Positions 34,812-45,382 of a DNA stretch of 64,000 bases are shown here, in pieces. The translations under genes were made by a program, and so were the position numbers. The stretch's first letter is position 1; every line of letters starts with the position of its first letter. The stretch is from Diphasiastrum complanatum (taxonomy: Eukaryota > Streptophyta > Lycopodiopsida > Lycopodiales > Lycopodiaceae): assembly GCA_029204225.1 (NCBI GenBank), contig CM055106.1, positions 49,796,908 through 49,860,907 of the forward strand, written 5' to 3'. The notes beneath the pieces were generated by a model. That model was given only the letters and a program-made list of their open reading frames with translations. It was not told where the DNA came from and searched no databases.

Positions 34812-35380
34812 TGTCGGAAATCGTTGTTGGGATAGCAGCGGAAGTAGAACAACGTGCAACAGTTACCAACAATAATCAAGACAAATAAACAATAGTAATA
34901 TTCAATAGAACCAACCAATGGTGTGGGAAAAATGTACTCGTGATAAAAATCAAAAGGTGAGTACATGGGCATGAAGCTGAGCGAAATTTTGTGTGTATAA
35001 GATATTTTAGGGCTTCCATCTATATAGATAACTACCTGAAAAGATATTTATTTAGAAGATATTTTTCAAGTCTTTTAGGTCAGTTCTTTTCTACCTACTT
35101 AATTAATTACAGTCACCTTGTAGTTGGTAACCACCTATTAAGTAATAAAGACTATGTACAAGTAGGTGAACTGCCACAAAGTCTTGGATCGGGTTTTCAC
35201 TTATGACAAAGTCAGATTTGTCTGTGTCGTCAAATTTGTCAGCTTCGTCAGATTTGTTGGCTTTGTCAGATTTGTCGATATCGAGGGTATGACGGATCCA
35301 TAGCGTACTAAGGTAAATTCAAATTTTTTTAAAGATGTTTATTACCGAATGGATTTGGTCCTGAGCATAGAAATCCAACA
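34812..35380 (-). repeat. Copia-B-type LTR (B2) with internal remnant
   Basis: Minus strand TGTTGGATTTCTATGC (35380 leftwards) to TTCCGACA at 34812, homologous to the Copia-B LTR, including a shorter minisatellite (35210-35285). It is followed outside by 32 bp (35381-35412) that match the polypurine tract and internal 3' end, then Copia-D begins. Confidence 0.8.
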
Positions 35381-35412
35381 CTCCCTCTTAATGTGGATTC
35401 TGAAAAACTTTG

Positions 35413-35767
35413 ACTTGTAACTTGTAAGTTGTGCATAAGACATGGAGGTAAAACATTTATGTACATAGTACACCCCACTTGTGCTAATTAGGCAAGTATT
35501 AACAAGTAGTTCAGGACCCATGTGGGTTCTAGACTTGAATTAGCAAGACACCACCTCTATTCATTCATTACATGCTAAATGTAGCCCAAAGTTTGAATGG
35601 GTTTCCACGCCCTACTACTCTTTGAGTAATCATTCAAGTTGTGTGAGCTTTGAAGTCCTCTCTCTCTTGCTTTTATGTTCTACTCCATAGCTGGTTTTTT
35701 CAAGCTTTCATAGTGTGCTTACTATGCTGTTATGATACTCCATATAGCTAGGCCTTGGAATTTGTCA
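35413..35767 (+). repeat. Copia-D 5' LTR, truncated start
   Basis: Starts ACTTGTAACTTGTAAG, which is position 39 of the 3' LTR, and ends GGAATTTGTCA next to the primer-binding site. The missing start is replaced by Copia-B2 internal sequence. Confidence 0.85.
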
Positions 35768-36187
35768 TGGTATCAGAGCAGGTTATGTTGCCTGTGGTGT
35801 GGTGAAAGCTTGGACCTATTTTGATCGTATTCCTGCCATTCCTAGAGAGGAGCTTACCTTTGAGGAAGGAGCAATTTTTGTAGGGGCATCTGATCTCTGT
35901 GCTATCTGCATGGATGGAGTACTGTTGGCAAGGGGAGTACAGAGAGCCAAAAAGTTTCTAATTTGGGACAATTTTTTGAGTCTTTTTGGACAGCTAGGAC
36001 TATAGGAGGGTGCTTTCTATAGTGGGGACTTCAGTGAAAGTTCTGAGTGGATCTTGGACAAGGGCTAGGATAGCTATACAGGGGGATAATCTCAAATCCA
36101 GAAGCTGAGGGTTATTGAGCAAGTGGTTGCATACCCTAGTTGGGTGAAAACCCCAGTTTGCCTTTTGTGTTTTATTTCTATCCAACG

Positions 36188-36540
36188 ATGTCTAGTCTTG
36201 CAGAGAGCATGCTGAGTGAAGTCAGCCGGCTTGATGGCACTAACTTTAGCATATGGAAATTCAAGATCAAGAACATTCTTGAAGACAAAGAATGTTGGAA
36301 GCTTGTGACAGGTGAGGTGCCTATTCCAACATCTGAACTTGAACTCAAGGACTATATCAAGAGAGGGGAAAAGGTACACGAGATCATCAACATGTCAGTG
36401 AGGGATAATGTGATTCCTCTAATCAGGTCAGCCAAAGGTCCTGTGGATGCATGGCACAGTCTTTGTGCATTGTACGAGACAGCAAGTACAACAAGGTTTC
36501 TCTACTTGAAGAACAAGTTGTATACTCTCAGAATGGAGAC
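36188..36540 (+). pseudogene. Copia-D gag N-terminal part
   Basis: Opens MSSLAESMLSEVSRLDGTNF and then SIWKFKIKNILED, a Copia gag start at the first Met of the conserved block. The frame continues for about 118 residues to LYLKNKLYTLRMET, then shifts near 36535 into the frame of the next entry. Confidence 0.75.
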
Positions 36541-37560
36541 AAGATTCAGTATATTAGATATCAGCTTTCTGTACTTGGAGAGTCTATTGTTGACAAAGAC
36601 TTGGTGCCAATAGTTTTGATTAGCTTGTCATATGCTTATCAAAACTTTGTGATGATGATATCTGTGAGAGAAAAGATCCCTATCTATGAAGAAGTCTATG
36701 GTCTCTTGTTACAGGAGGAGATGAGGAGAGTTAATCCCTCCAAGAGGGAAGATTTCCAGGAGCATGCCTTTCTAGCCAAGGATAAGAAAAAAGGTAAAGG
36801 CAAGAACAAAGGAGTACCACAGACACTTGAGCAAGGAATGGAGAACTTGCAGATGTCAGACGCACAATCCTCCTCGAATACTTCTTCCACACCTCGAACT
36901 ATTGTGGAGTGTGCAAGGTGCATGCTCAAGGCAAAGGGGTTGCCCAACTCTTTTTGGGGTGAGGCAATGCACATAGCAGTGTTTTTGTTGAATAGAATTT
37001 CAACAAAAGCTATGGAAGGCATGACTCCAGAAGAGGCATTTAGCGGCATCAAGTCCAAGGTGGGCGCTTTGCGAGTGTTTGGTTTTACGGCCTATGCCCA
37101 TATTCCCAAGGATATCAGGAAGAAGCTGGATGCAAAATCAGCAAAGTTTATTTTCTTGGGATACAGTGAAGAAAGCAAAGCTTACCGACTTTACAATCTT
37201 ACTAGCAAGAAGAGGATCATAAGTCAAGATATGATATTTGAAGAAGATCAAAGGCCTCCTATAGAGGAACTTGAGTTGGAGGATGGTACAAGTGAATTTG
37301 TGCCAATACTTGATGATGGACATCCATATATTGGGGAGCCTCAGGATGATCATATGAGTGATCAAGAGGAAGAATCCAAGGAGGCTAGGAAGTGGAAGGA
37401 AAGGGACAAATATGTTGAGTCCTATTCACCATCTTCATCACCAATTGCAAGGAAGAAGTTTCCCAAATGGTATTGGCAAACTGTGCAGGATGGTTTGATA
37501 TTGGATGAGGGAGAGAGCAGCAATCTATGGGCTAGGAGGTCTCAAAGGCAAGCCCAGTAG
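36535..37560 (+). CDS. Copia-D gag fused to integrase C-terminus (open frame)
   Basis: The frame carries the gag C-terminal part (RYQLSVLGESIVDKDLVPI, EEVYGLLLQEEMRRVN) and a basic stretch KDKKKGKGKNKG. At about 36897 it passes without a stop into TIVECARCMLKAKGLPNSFW, the segment that normally follows the catalytic Glu of integrase (AERKNRTIVE). EEAFSGIKSKVGALRVFG and KFIFLGYSEESKAYRLYN follow. So ~1.5 kb encoding the zinc knuckle, protease and catalytic integrase core is gone, leaving an in-frame fusion. No catalytic activity is expected from it. Confidence 0.8.
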   Translation, partial: GDKIQYIRYQLSVLGESIVDKDLVPIVLISLSYAYQNFVMMISVREKIPIYEEVYGLLLQEEMRRVNPSKREDFQEHAFLAKDKKKGKGKNKGVPQTLEQGMENLQMSDAQSSSNTSSTPRTIVECARCMLKAKGLPNSFWGEAMHIAVFLLNRISTKAMEGMTPEEAFSGIKSKVGALRVFGFTAYAHIPKDIRKKLDAKSAKFIFLGYSEESKAYRLYNLTSKKRIISQDMIFEEDQRPPIEELELEDGTSEFVPILDDGHPYIGEPQDDHMSDQEEESKEARKWKERDKYVESYSPSSSPIARKKFPKWYWQTVQDGLILDEGESSNLWARRSQRQAQ

Positions 37561-37590
37561 CATGAACAGCAGGAGACAAACTATGCACTT

Positions 37591-38235
37591 ATGACTACTA
37601 TTTTGGATTCACAAGATCCACATACATTCGTTGAGGCATCAGATGAGAAGGTATGGCAACATGCTATGCAAGAGGAGTACGACTCCATTCTCAAGAATGA
37701 TACATGGGATTTGGTGAAGCTACCAAAAGGGAAGCATCCTATCGGTTGTAAGTGGGTCTACATGACCGAATACAAATCGGATGGGAGCATCGAAAAGCAT
37801 AAGGCAAGGCTGGTTGCTAAAGGCTATGCACAGAAGGAGGGCTTGGACTTTGCACCAATAGCTAAGATGATGTCTATCAGTTTGGTTTTAGCATTGGCTG
37901 CATTTTTTGGTTGGGAGGTCCATGAAATGGACGTGAAGAGTGCTTTTCTCAATGGACAGTTGGCTGAAGAAGTCTGCATGGAACAACCACAAGGTTTTGA
38001 GGCTAAGGGCAAGGAAACTATGGTATGCAGACTTAAGAAGGCCTTATATGGTTTGAAGCAGACACCTAGAGCCTGGTATAGTCGTATTGATGGCTATTTT
38101 GCCAAGGAGCAATTCATAAAGAGTCAGTCGGATTGCAACATGTTCGTGAAGGAGGAAGATGAGAACATTGTTTTGATAGTTCTCTATGTGGATGACTTGG
38201 TCATCACGGGTAACAATGGGCAGCTTATTGAAAAG
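37591..38235 (+). CDS. Copia-D reverse transcriptase, N-terminal and palm part
   Basis: About 215 residues: [68 protein letters not shown], and LYVDDLVITGNN with both catalytic Asp codons. A frame change at about 38235 leads into the next segment (AHLSNEFEMKDLG). It follows the fusion frame after one stop at 37558-37560. Confidence 0.8.
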
Positions 38236-39100
38236 TGAAGGCTCATTTATCAAATGAGTTCGAGATGAAGGATTTGGGTTTAATCCACAATTGTCTTGGC
38301 TTGGAGGTTTGGAAAAAGAAAAATTGTGTGTTTATTTCCCAAGCTAACTATGCATGTGAAGTCTTGAACAGGTTCAACATGCAGGATTGCAAACCTGTTT
38401 CTACGCCCATTGATACCAGCAGTAAGCCATCTAGAGATGATGGCACTCCTTTTGTGGACGAGACTCTTTATATGCAGCTTGTGGGTAGCCTGATTTATCT
38501 CACCACTACGAGACTAGACATTTTCAATGCGGTTGGTGTAGCAAGCCAGTTCATGAGTTCTCCAACTGAAGCACATTGGAAAGCGGCCAAGAGGGTTTTG
38601 AGGTATGTCAAAGGGACAACCTGCTATGGGATTGAGTACACAGATGATGGAAAGCTTCAGCTTGGATCCAGGATTTACCAATTCAGAGTGGGCAGTTGAT
38701 AGGGAGAATCAAAAGTCGACCACAGGTTACACTTTCAACCTTGGTTCAGGGGCCATTTCTTGTTGCAGCAAGAAACAGCCCACAGTTACCTTATCATTGA
38801 CAGAGGCTAAGTACAGAGCAGTAGCAAAAGCTACATGCGGGGCAATATGGCTCAGGAGACTTCTTGAGGAGGTGTAGATTCCACAAGATGGTCCTACTAT
38901 TCTTCAATGTGACAGCCAGAGTTGCATCCAGCTTGCCAAAAATCCTGTGTACCATGCTCGTACGAAGCATATTGAAGTGGATCAGCACTTCTTATGAGAG
39001 AAGATAAAAAGTGGAGAAATTTAGCTCGAATATTGTGATACCAACGATCAAGCAGCAGATATCTTTACTAAGGCACTTACTAGAAAAAAATTTGAACAAA
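38235..39100 (+). pseudogene. Copia-D RT thumb and RNase H, frame-broken
   Basis: RT end: EFEMKDLGLIHNCLGLEVW, FISQANYACEVLNRFNMQDC, LVGSLIYLTTTRLDI, HWKAAKRVLRYVKGTT. After a shift near 38640 RNase H reads GFTNSEWAVD and SLTEAKYRAV, where the expected catalytic Asp (TDSDWA) is Asn and the Glu (TEAEY) is Lys. [23 protein letters not shown] and DIFTKALTRKKF close the polyprotein before the polypurine tract. RNase H would be inactive. Confidence 0.75.
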
Positions 39101-39125
39101 ATAGCCATTGAGGGGGGGTGCGGGG

Positions 39126-39518
39126 TGTTGAAATAAATGCCTATTTTGCCCCTTAAGGCTTGTATACTTGTAACTTGTAAGTTGTGCATAAGACATGAGG
39201 GCAAAACATGTACGTACATAGTACACCCCACTTGTGCTAATTAGGCAAGTAATAACAAGTAGGTTGAGGATCCATGTGGGTTCTAGAGCTAGAATTAGCA
39301 AGACACCACCTCTATACATTACATGCTAAATGTAGCCCAAAGTTTGGAGGGGTTTTCATGCCCTACTACTCTTTGAATAATCATTCAAGTTGTGTGAGCT
39401 TTGAAGTCCTCTCTCTCTCTTGCTTTTGTGTTCTACTCCATAGCTAGTTTTTTCAAGCTTTCATAGTGTGCTTACTATGTTGTTATGATACTCCATAGCT
39501 AGGCCTCGGAATTTGTCA
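39126..39518 (+). repeat. Copia-D 3' LTR (393 bp)
   Basis: TGTTGAAATAAATGCC to ATTTGTCA. The purine run GAGGGGGGGTGCGGGG (39110-39125) directly precedes it. Confidence 0.85.
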
Positions 39519-39658
39519 GGAATAGCCGATGAAAATAGACTTTCCGTTGGTGTCGTCCAGCTTCTTTCTTAGATCAGCAGGGATCTGAGCGTAGGTTATG
39601 AATCCAAACAGTCGAATATGCTTGAGTGATGGTTTTGATCTTGTCCACACTTCAGAAA
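39519..39658 (-). pseudogene. Copia integrase C-terminal scrap
   Basis: Minus frame reads EVWTRSKPSLKHIRLFGF, ITYAQIPADLRKKLDD, then GKSIFIGYS. It is similar to 9910-10050 of Copia-B. It is bounded by the Copia-D 3' LTR and by a solo LTR that interrupts it at EVW. Confidence 0.75.
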
Positions 39659-40130
39659 TGTAGGAAATAGAAACCAAAGGATCCAGGATCTTAACTAATT
39701 AATCACACAAAGCATTCTCAAAAGAAAGAAAGAGATGGCTAAAGACCCTCTTGTAGAATCTCGTGGACAGCCAAGGAGAATAGTCAGTATTGCCTACAAA
39801 AGTGTCTCATACAAATGGGATGCACACACATATATAGTCCAAGATGACTATCTAACTTCATGACTATTGGTTATCCAACTACTTGACTATTGGCTATCCA
39901 ACTTTCTATAAGTTACATAGAAAGAATAAGGTACCTCTCAAGTTGGGGCACTTAATGTCACAATTAGGCCTAGTGGACCCATGAGTCTCTACCAAGTTAA
40001 TTTCATACTAACCTAGCTAACTATAAGTTTAGTAGGCCTAATATAATAAAGGACCATGGTTACACAACTCTCGACCTTTTGGGTCAAAGTAACCTATGGT
40101 AATGTAAGCAATTCCATTTACATTCCAACA
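39659..40130 (-). mobile_element. LTR of an unplaced Copia-like family (LTR-H, 472 bp)
   Basis: Minus strand TGTTGGAATGTAAATGG to TTTCTATTTCCTACA, with TG..CA ends. GAGGG (40131-40135, minus) just outside resembles a polypurine-tract end. It contains a TATA-like ATATATAG near 39834 and a repeated CTATTGG(T/C)TATCCAACT at about 39865-39905. No second LTR is seen. Confidence 0.6.
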
Positions 40131-40135
40131 CCCTC

Positions 40136-41880
40136 TGTTGTAAAGCTACATTTACAAGCTTTACTTCCGGCGCCAGCAGCGCCCCTGTTGCTCCTGGCGC
40201 CACTGTGACCAGAATCCAGTCGGCGCCAAGTTCCTATGGCTGAAAATCTTTCATCGGTTCTAGCGAAGTCCAGAGAGCTCAGATCGATGTGCAATCACCT
40301 CACACGATCTAGGCATGATTAAAGGAAGCCTGGGGATCAATAAATTCTAGAGAGAGAAAATGACTTTCTAGAGAGAAAAAATCCCAGAGAGAGAAAACGT
40401 GCTTTACCAGCTTGGGTAGAGTACTTGGTGTGAGGGGAGGTGGCGAATCCCACCAGTACTATAGGGGGGTGCGGGTTGCGACTCAGGGTGAGCTCCAACC
40501 AAGTCTCAGCCTCCCTTGCTGGAATGTTGTCCTGGTGCCCGCCTTGGCATGCCAGCGCCACGGAGACTAGGGTCGGTCACACAATCGAAATGTAACCTTC
40601 TCAGATTTATTAATAAAGTGGGATTTTTCTTAAACTGACTTTGATTACCTTCTGGGTTTCAGTGTTCGGTAAAAGCGCCAGTTGTAAGGCCGCTTCAAAC
40701 TTTTTTGATCTGGCACATAGCTAAGGGTCGTATCCCGGGATGCCAGCGGTATGCTATCGGGACCATTCGGTCCATGGTGCCAGCGGTTTGCTGTCGGGAC
40801 CATTCGGTCCAGGAACAGGTTGTCTCCATAACTGTCGTGGCTTGTGGTTCTGAGTGTTCCTTGCATGCACGTGAATGGGTTAAGCTCTTGGGGAACGGGC
40901 TCTAACCTGTCGGCTGAGTTGGATGGCTTGCTTGGGTGGAAGTTACCTGTTTATGGCTGTCAAGTCTGGCGTGGCACCAGGTTGGCTTCCAGCGCTCATG
41001 ACGAAGATTTCAGTTGGTTAACTCTGATGTAAGTTAGACTGCTTCCTTGGATTGGATGTTACTCGTTTGTAACGAAGCTTCGAGTTGGTTAAGTTTGATG
41101 TATGTTGGGCGGCTTGCTTGGAGGGAAGTCACCTACATCGGGACCCCCGATCTGGCATGGCACCAGGTTGGATCTCAATGTTGGTTTCGGAACTTCAAGT
41201 TGGTTAAGTCTGATCATTGTTGGCGAGTTGGCTGTGTGTATGTCAAGTCAGTTTGGACGACAAGAGTTGAAGTCTGGAAAGCTAAGTCGTGGTTCTCGAC
41301 TCCCTTTGGGATGCGTGCGCTACATGTGGTATCAGAGCCGACTAGCCGGTCAGCTATGCGGATCTCACGGAAATGGCCATTGTTTGGGGTTCATCAGGAC
41401 AACTGTTGTGCAAGGTGTTGCTCATAGTGTAAGCACGGGTGCGTCCACGGTCGGGGTGATCGGCAGAACGGGGGACTTGATGAGTCAAAGTGCTGCCCTC
41501 GAGGTGTAAGCACGGTCGGTTCCCGCAGTTCGGGCCTCGTGCTGTGTGCACGTAGGACAGATGAGACAGAGTGCTGCCTAGGTAGGTGAAAGCACGGTCT
41601 GTGCCTTGTGGGGTGCAGGGCGACATATTCGAACTGTATGGGTTAACCATTGATACAGAGATGCTGCTCGAATTCGAGTGTAAAGCACAGGTGGTTAGCT
41701 GCCGATGCAGGATAGCTGCCGATTATTTAGTTATAAGGGCTATCGGCCAGATTTGGTGGGGCGTGACTGAGGCAATGTGCTGCTTAATGGTGAAAGCATA
41801 GTTAGTTGGAGGGGTGTTCTATGTGGGCTGATTATGTGATTGATTTGTATGGGCACGGCCAGGCAAAGGTCCTTTGGCAC
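40136..41880 (+). mobile_element. LARD-A copy A3, 3'-truncated
   Basis: LTR 40136-41324 (TGTTGTAAAGC to GCGCTACA), primer-binding site 41327-41341 (TGGTATCAGAGCCGA), then ~540 bp of leader with all five stem-loop sites (41415-41436, 41490-41513, 41571-41595, 41662-41686, 41777-41799). It breaks off at 41880 in the GGTCC(G/T)TTGGCA string. The right part of the element is absent. Confidence 0.85.
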
Positions 41881-42420
41881 CGATGGCATTCTCCCTACAT
41901 AAATATAAACAATTTGGCACCAATCAACAATACATATTTGGGAGGATGAGGATGATGAGTCCTCCTTCTCGGATACACAGCCCATGTCAGTTCCAAACAG
42001 GCATAGATATCAGTTGCGAGAGTCAGCTCGGGGCCCTGAGTTGTCTCCGGAGCATTCGTCTGAGTTAGAGCCAGAGCATTGATTGTAGCTCTGTTATTTT
42101 ATTTTTAGCAGTTTCATATCATGGTCCATGTTTGGCGGCCAGATGGTCGAACACTGTATTCAGACCATTTTTTATATTATATCCAGTGTTGGACGTACTC
42201 TATTCGTTGCACATTGTGTATTTGTCAATTTGTAATTGTGTTGCTCTGTTTTCAATTTTATTTCGAATGGTATGTGCGTATTTTCAGTTAGTTTCAACTG
42301 CAAAGATTGATAGTAGATGCACAACACAGAAATACAACCCCCTTTATAGCATTTCATAAACACACATATTACACTACATTACACCAGGCATGCGTTGCAC
42401 AAAAAACACATTGAACATTA
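41881..42420 (+). other. Unassigned DNA with an acidic open tail
   Basis: From about 41945 to 42082 a plus frame reads EDEDDESSFSDTQPMSVPNR, then RYQLRESARGPELSPEH, ending SSELEPEH and TGA. This is like an acidic C-terminus of some protein, with AT-rich DNA after it like a 3' UTR. The protein is not recognised. Confidence 0.35.
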
Positions 42421-42559
42421 ATTCAACAGTGGTATCAAGATAACAATACGTATCCCGCCACATATGGCTGGGGCTATTCTTTACACTGTGTTAAACACTA
42501 AAGGTTGCCTCATCTATGCCAAAAACTACATAACAACAGCCAGCCACATACGGCTGGAT

Positions 42560-43000
42560 CCTATCCATTCTAAACATTTCTACGGATCCTCCACAGACTC
42601 CTCGCCCTCGTCGGGTGCATTCTTCTGTCGCTCTCGCTCTGCCTCCCGATTAGCCCGAGCTGCCTCCTGGTTAGCCCAACGGTGGGCAGCTCTTTTCCTG
42701 ACCATGATGAGCTGCCGTCGTGTGAAGTTCATTCCGATCTGCTCATCCAAATCCAGCTCGACAGTGGGGGCAGGGGGCACAACAGGGACTGGATGCCCCA
42801 TCTCCGGATTTCTCTGCCGAGCCTGTTGCCCGTGGTCTGCTCCCCCACAGTACCCATATGACGGTGTACCTGTCCGGATTTACTGCTCCCCTACATGCTG
42901 CACTCCCATTGACCCCAAGGCCTGCTCCCCCACAGTGCCCCCTGTACAGTCCCTCTGTACAGTCCCATGTACAATCCCCTCTTTTTTCTAAACCCTGACC
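42560..43000 (-). pseudogene. Unrecognised protein-like relic, Arg/Glu-rich
   Basis: The minus frame 42801-42580 reads MGHPVPVVPPAPTVELDLDE, QIGMNFTRRQLIMVRKRAAH and a charged helix-like WANQEAARANREAERERQK, ending EESVEDP. Upstream it is proline-rich in several frames, with repeats of GGGGGAGCAG. It could be the C-terminus of a transposon-encoded protein; I do not recognise the family. Confidence 0.35.
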
Positions 43001-43061
43001 CTTTTTTTTTCAAATTTTTTTACCCTAAATTACCCTAGTAAAAGGGGTTTTTAATAAAAAC

Positions 43062-43166
43062 TAATAATACCGCCCTGGTACCGTGGGTCTGAGGGCAGCA
43101 CCATAATGGCGGTACCACCATTATGGTACCGGCGGTACCATAATGGCGATACCATGGGGTACTATG

Positions 43167-43206
<40 letters not shown>

Positions 43207-43295
43207 CATAGAGCCCTGTGGTACCGCTGTTATGGTACCGCCGGTACGGTATCATCCTGGGATCCACAGTATTAGGGCGGTACCATAATAATAAT
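43062..43295. repeat. GGTACC-rich foldback around a (TA)n core
   Basis: The left arm (43062-43165) and right arm (43205-43295) are imperfect inverted repeats sharing TAATAATACCGCCCT..., GGTACCGGCGGTACC and ATACCATGGGG/CTATGATATATAC-like blocks. The centre is alternating TA. GGTACC occurs many times. No coding sequence is seen. Confidence 0.7.
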
Positions 43296-43349
43296 ACAAA
43301 AAATATATAAAAAAATATCCCGTGTTATTTTTGTAAAAAGAAAAAAAAA

Positions 43350-43435
43350 TTTGGTACCGCGGGACCGGTACGGTACCGCAGTACCAGTAAAGTCCCGCGG
43401 TATCGAGATCAGCGGTACCCGAAACCGCGGGACCT
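43350..43435. repeat. Second GGTACC/CCGCGG cluster
   Basis: Contains GGTACCGCGGGACCGGTACG and later AGTCCCGCGGTATCG and GGTACCCG. It resembles the foldback arms and lies next to another (TA)n run (43437-43485). Confidence 0.6.
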
Positions 43436-43436
43436 A

Positions 43437-43485
<49 letters not shown>

Positions 43486-43547
43486 CTTAATCTCATCTAT
43501 GACGTCACTCAACAAGTTTTTTATGTAAGTGCCAGTTTCGATTTCAC

Positions 43548-44235
<688 letters not shown>

Positions 44236-44995
44236 TGTAGTGGGTTTCTTTCCTTGCCTAACCTGAATCCAAGATCTAGTCAATCTAGCATCAAAGAGAC
44301 GGAGTTAGTTGTCACGCAGAGGTTTGTTCCCATGAGAGCGATAGTATAGTTCAGATTTCAGCATGAATGGAGGATCTAACACTAACATCCATTAACACTA
44401 CATGCATTAACCCTACTTCCATTAACCCTGAATCCACAACAATGATAGAAACTTACTCTTCTCTCTCCCCCTTTCTCTCTCACAAAAAGCATAAGAAATA
44501 GCAATTCCAATAATGATCAGATCCAACAATTAGCAAAATCCAAAGAAAGCATGAGAAATGGAGGAGAAGAGAGGAAGAGCAAGGACATTCATTAATCCAT
44601 TTCTAAAGAGAACCAATCTACTTTATTGAAATGAGGAAATGAGCATTAGGAGCAACTCGAGTTGGTCCATTTTTATAGTAGAGTGGCGGACCCTGGCCTC
44701 TGAATCCTATTGGTCCAGTCTTACCTCTCTTTTGATTCAAATTTAAAAAAGTGTGAGAGCCATCAACATTGGAGGGAAACCCAACTTTATTCACTAACTT
44801 GACATTTAGGCCCTACGACATTAAAAGTCCCGCAAAAAGGCCTAAAGTACTTCTATTAACATTCTAATTAATCAAATAACTATGTGATCATTGGGTTGGA
44901 CTTACACACGCAGGGTGACAAATCTCCCTCACTTATTAACTAGGGTTAGGGTTGCCTTGGGATCCGCAAACCCTCCAACAGTATCCCCCACCAAA
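44236..44995 (-). repeat. LTR-F1 (745 bp) with polypurine tract
   Basis: Minus strand TGTTGGAGGGTTTGCGG (44980 leftwards) to AAACCCACTACA (44236). The purine-rich TTTTGGTGGGGGATAC abuts its start (44981-44996), marking it as a 3' LTR whose internal region lies to the right. A second copy fragment is at 54204-54606 and a diverged inverted piece near 50820-50935. Confidence 0.75.
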
Positions 44996-45382
44996 ACTGG
45001 TGGCAGTCCCACGACACCTGCAATATGCAGTTATTGGGGACTTTTATTGGCTTCGTGTCGAATCTTAATTAAATGATATTGCACCTTCTCCATAAAGTCA
45101 AGGCGTGCAGTATTGAAATACAAATTATGTAGCAGGAAACAACGGTGGGCATTTTGTCCAATTGCAGGTATTTTGTCCAATTCGACGCCTTGATCTCGGA
45201 GGTCTTAAATTTGAGAACCCATCCACCCACGAGGACTCATGTGGATGTTGCTTTAAGAAGATCTGGATCTGGTCCTCGACGTTAATGGGCCTTCTGAATA
45301 AATGGCTTGTCCTTGATGAGGATGGACCCACTTGTACTGCTTGTATGGTTAGCGGTTGATCTGCTAGATCTGGAGCTCCCCC
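44996..45382 (-). other. Element F 3' non-coding region
   Basis: About 390 bp between the coiled-coil relic and the polypurine tract. No clear coding sequence is seen. Confidence 0.4.

Larger units (their letters stand above)
35413..39518 (+). mobile_element. Copia-D: internally deleted Ty1/Copia element
   Basis: 5' LTR 35413-35767 (38 bp short at its start), primer-binding site 35768-35782 (TGGTATCAGAGCAGG), gag, a fusion to the integrase C-terminus, RT, RNase H, polypurine tract 39110-39125 and 3' LTR 39126-39518 (TGTTGAAATAAATG to ATTTGTCA). The two LTRs are over 90 percent alike by eye. Deletion of zinc knuckle, protease and integrase core makes it non-autonomous. Confidence 0.85.

Noticed and set aside
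42580..42801. Assignment of the Arg/Glu-rich minus frame to a PIF/Harbinger accessory protein
   Set aside because: Only general charge and a C-terminal position support it; no diagnostic motif was seen.
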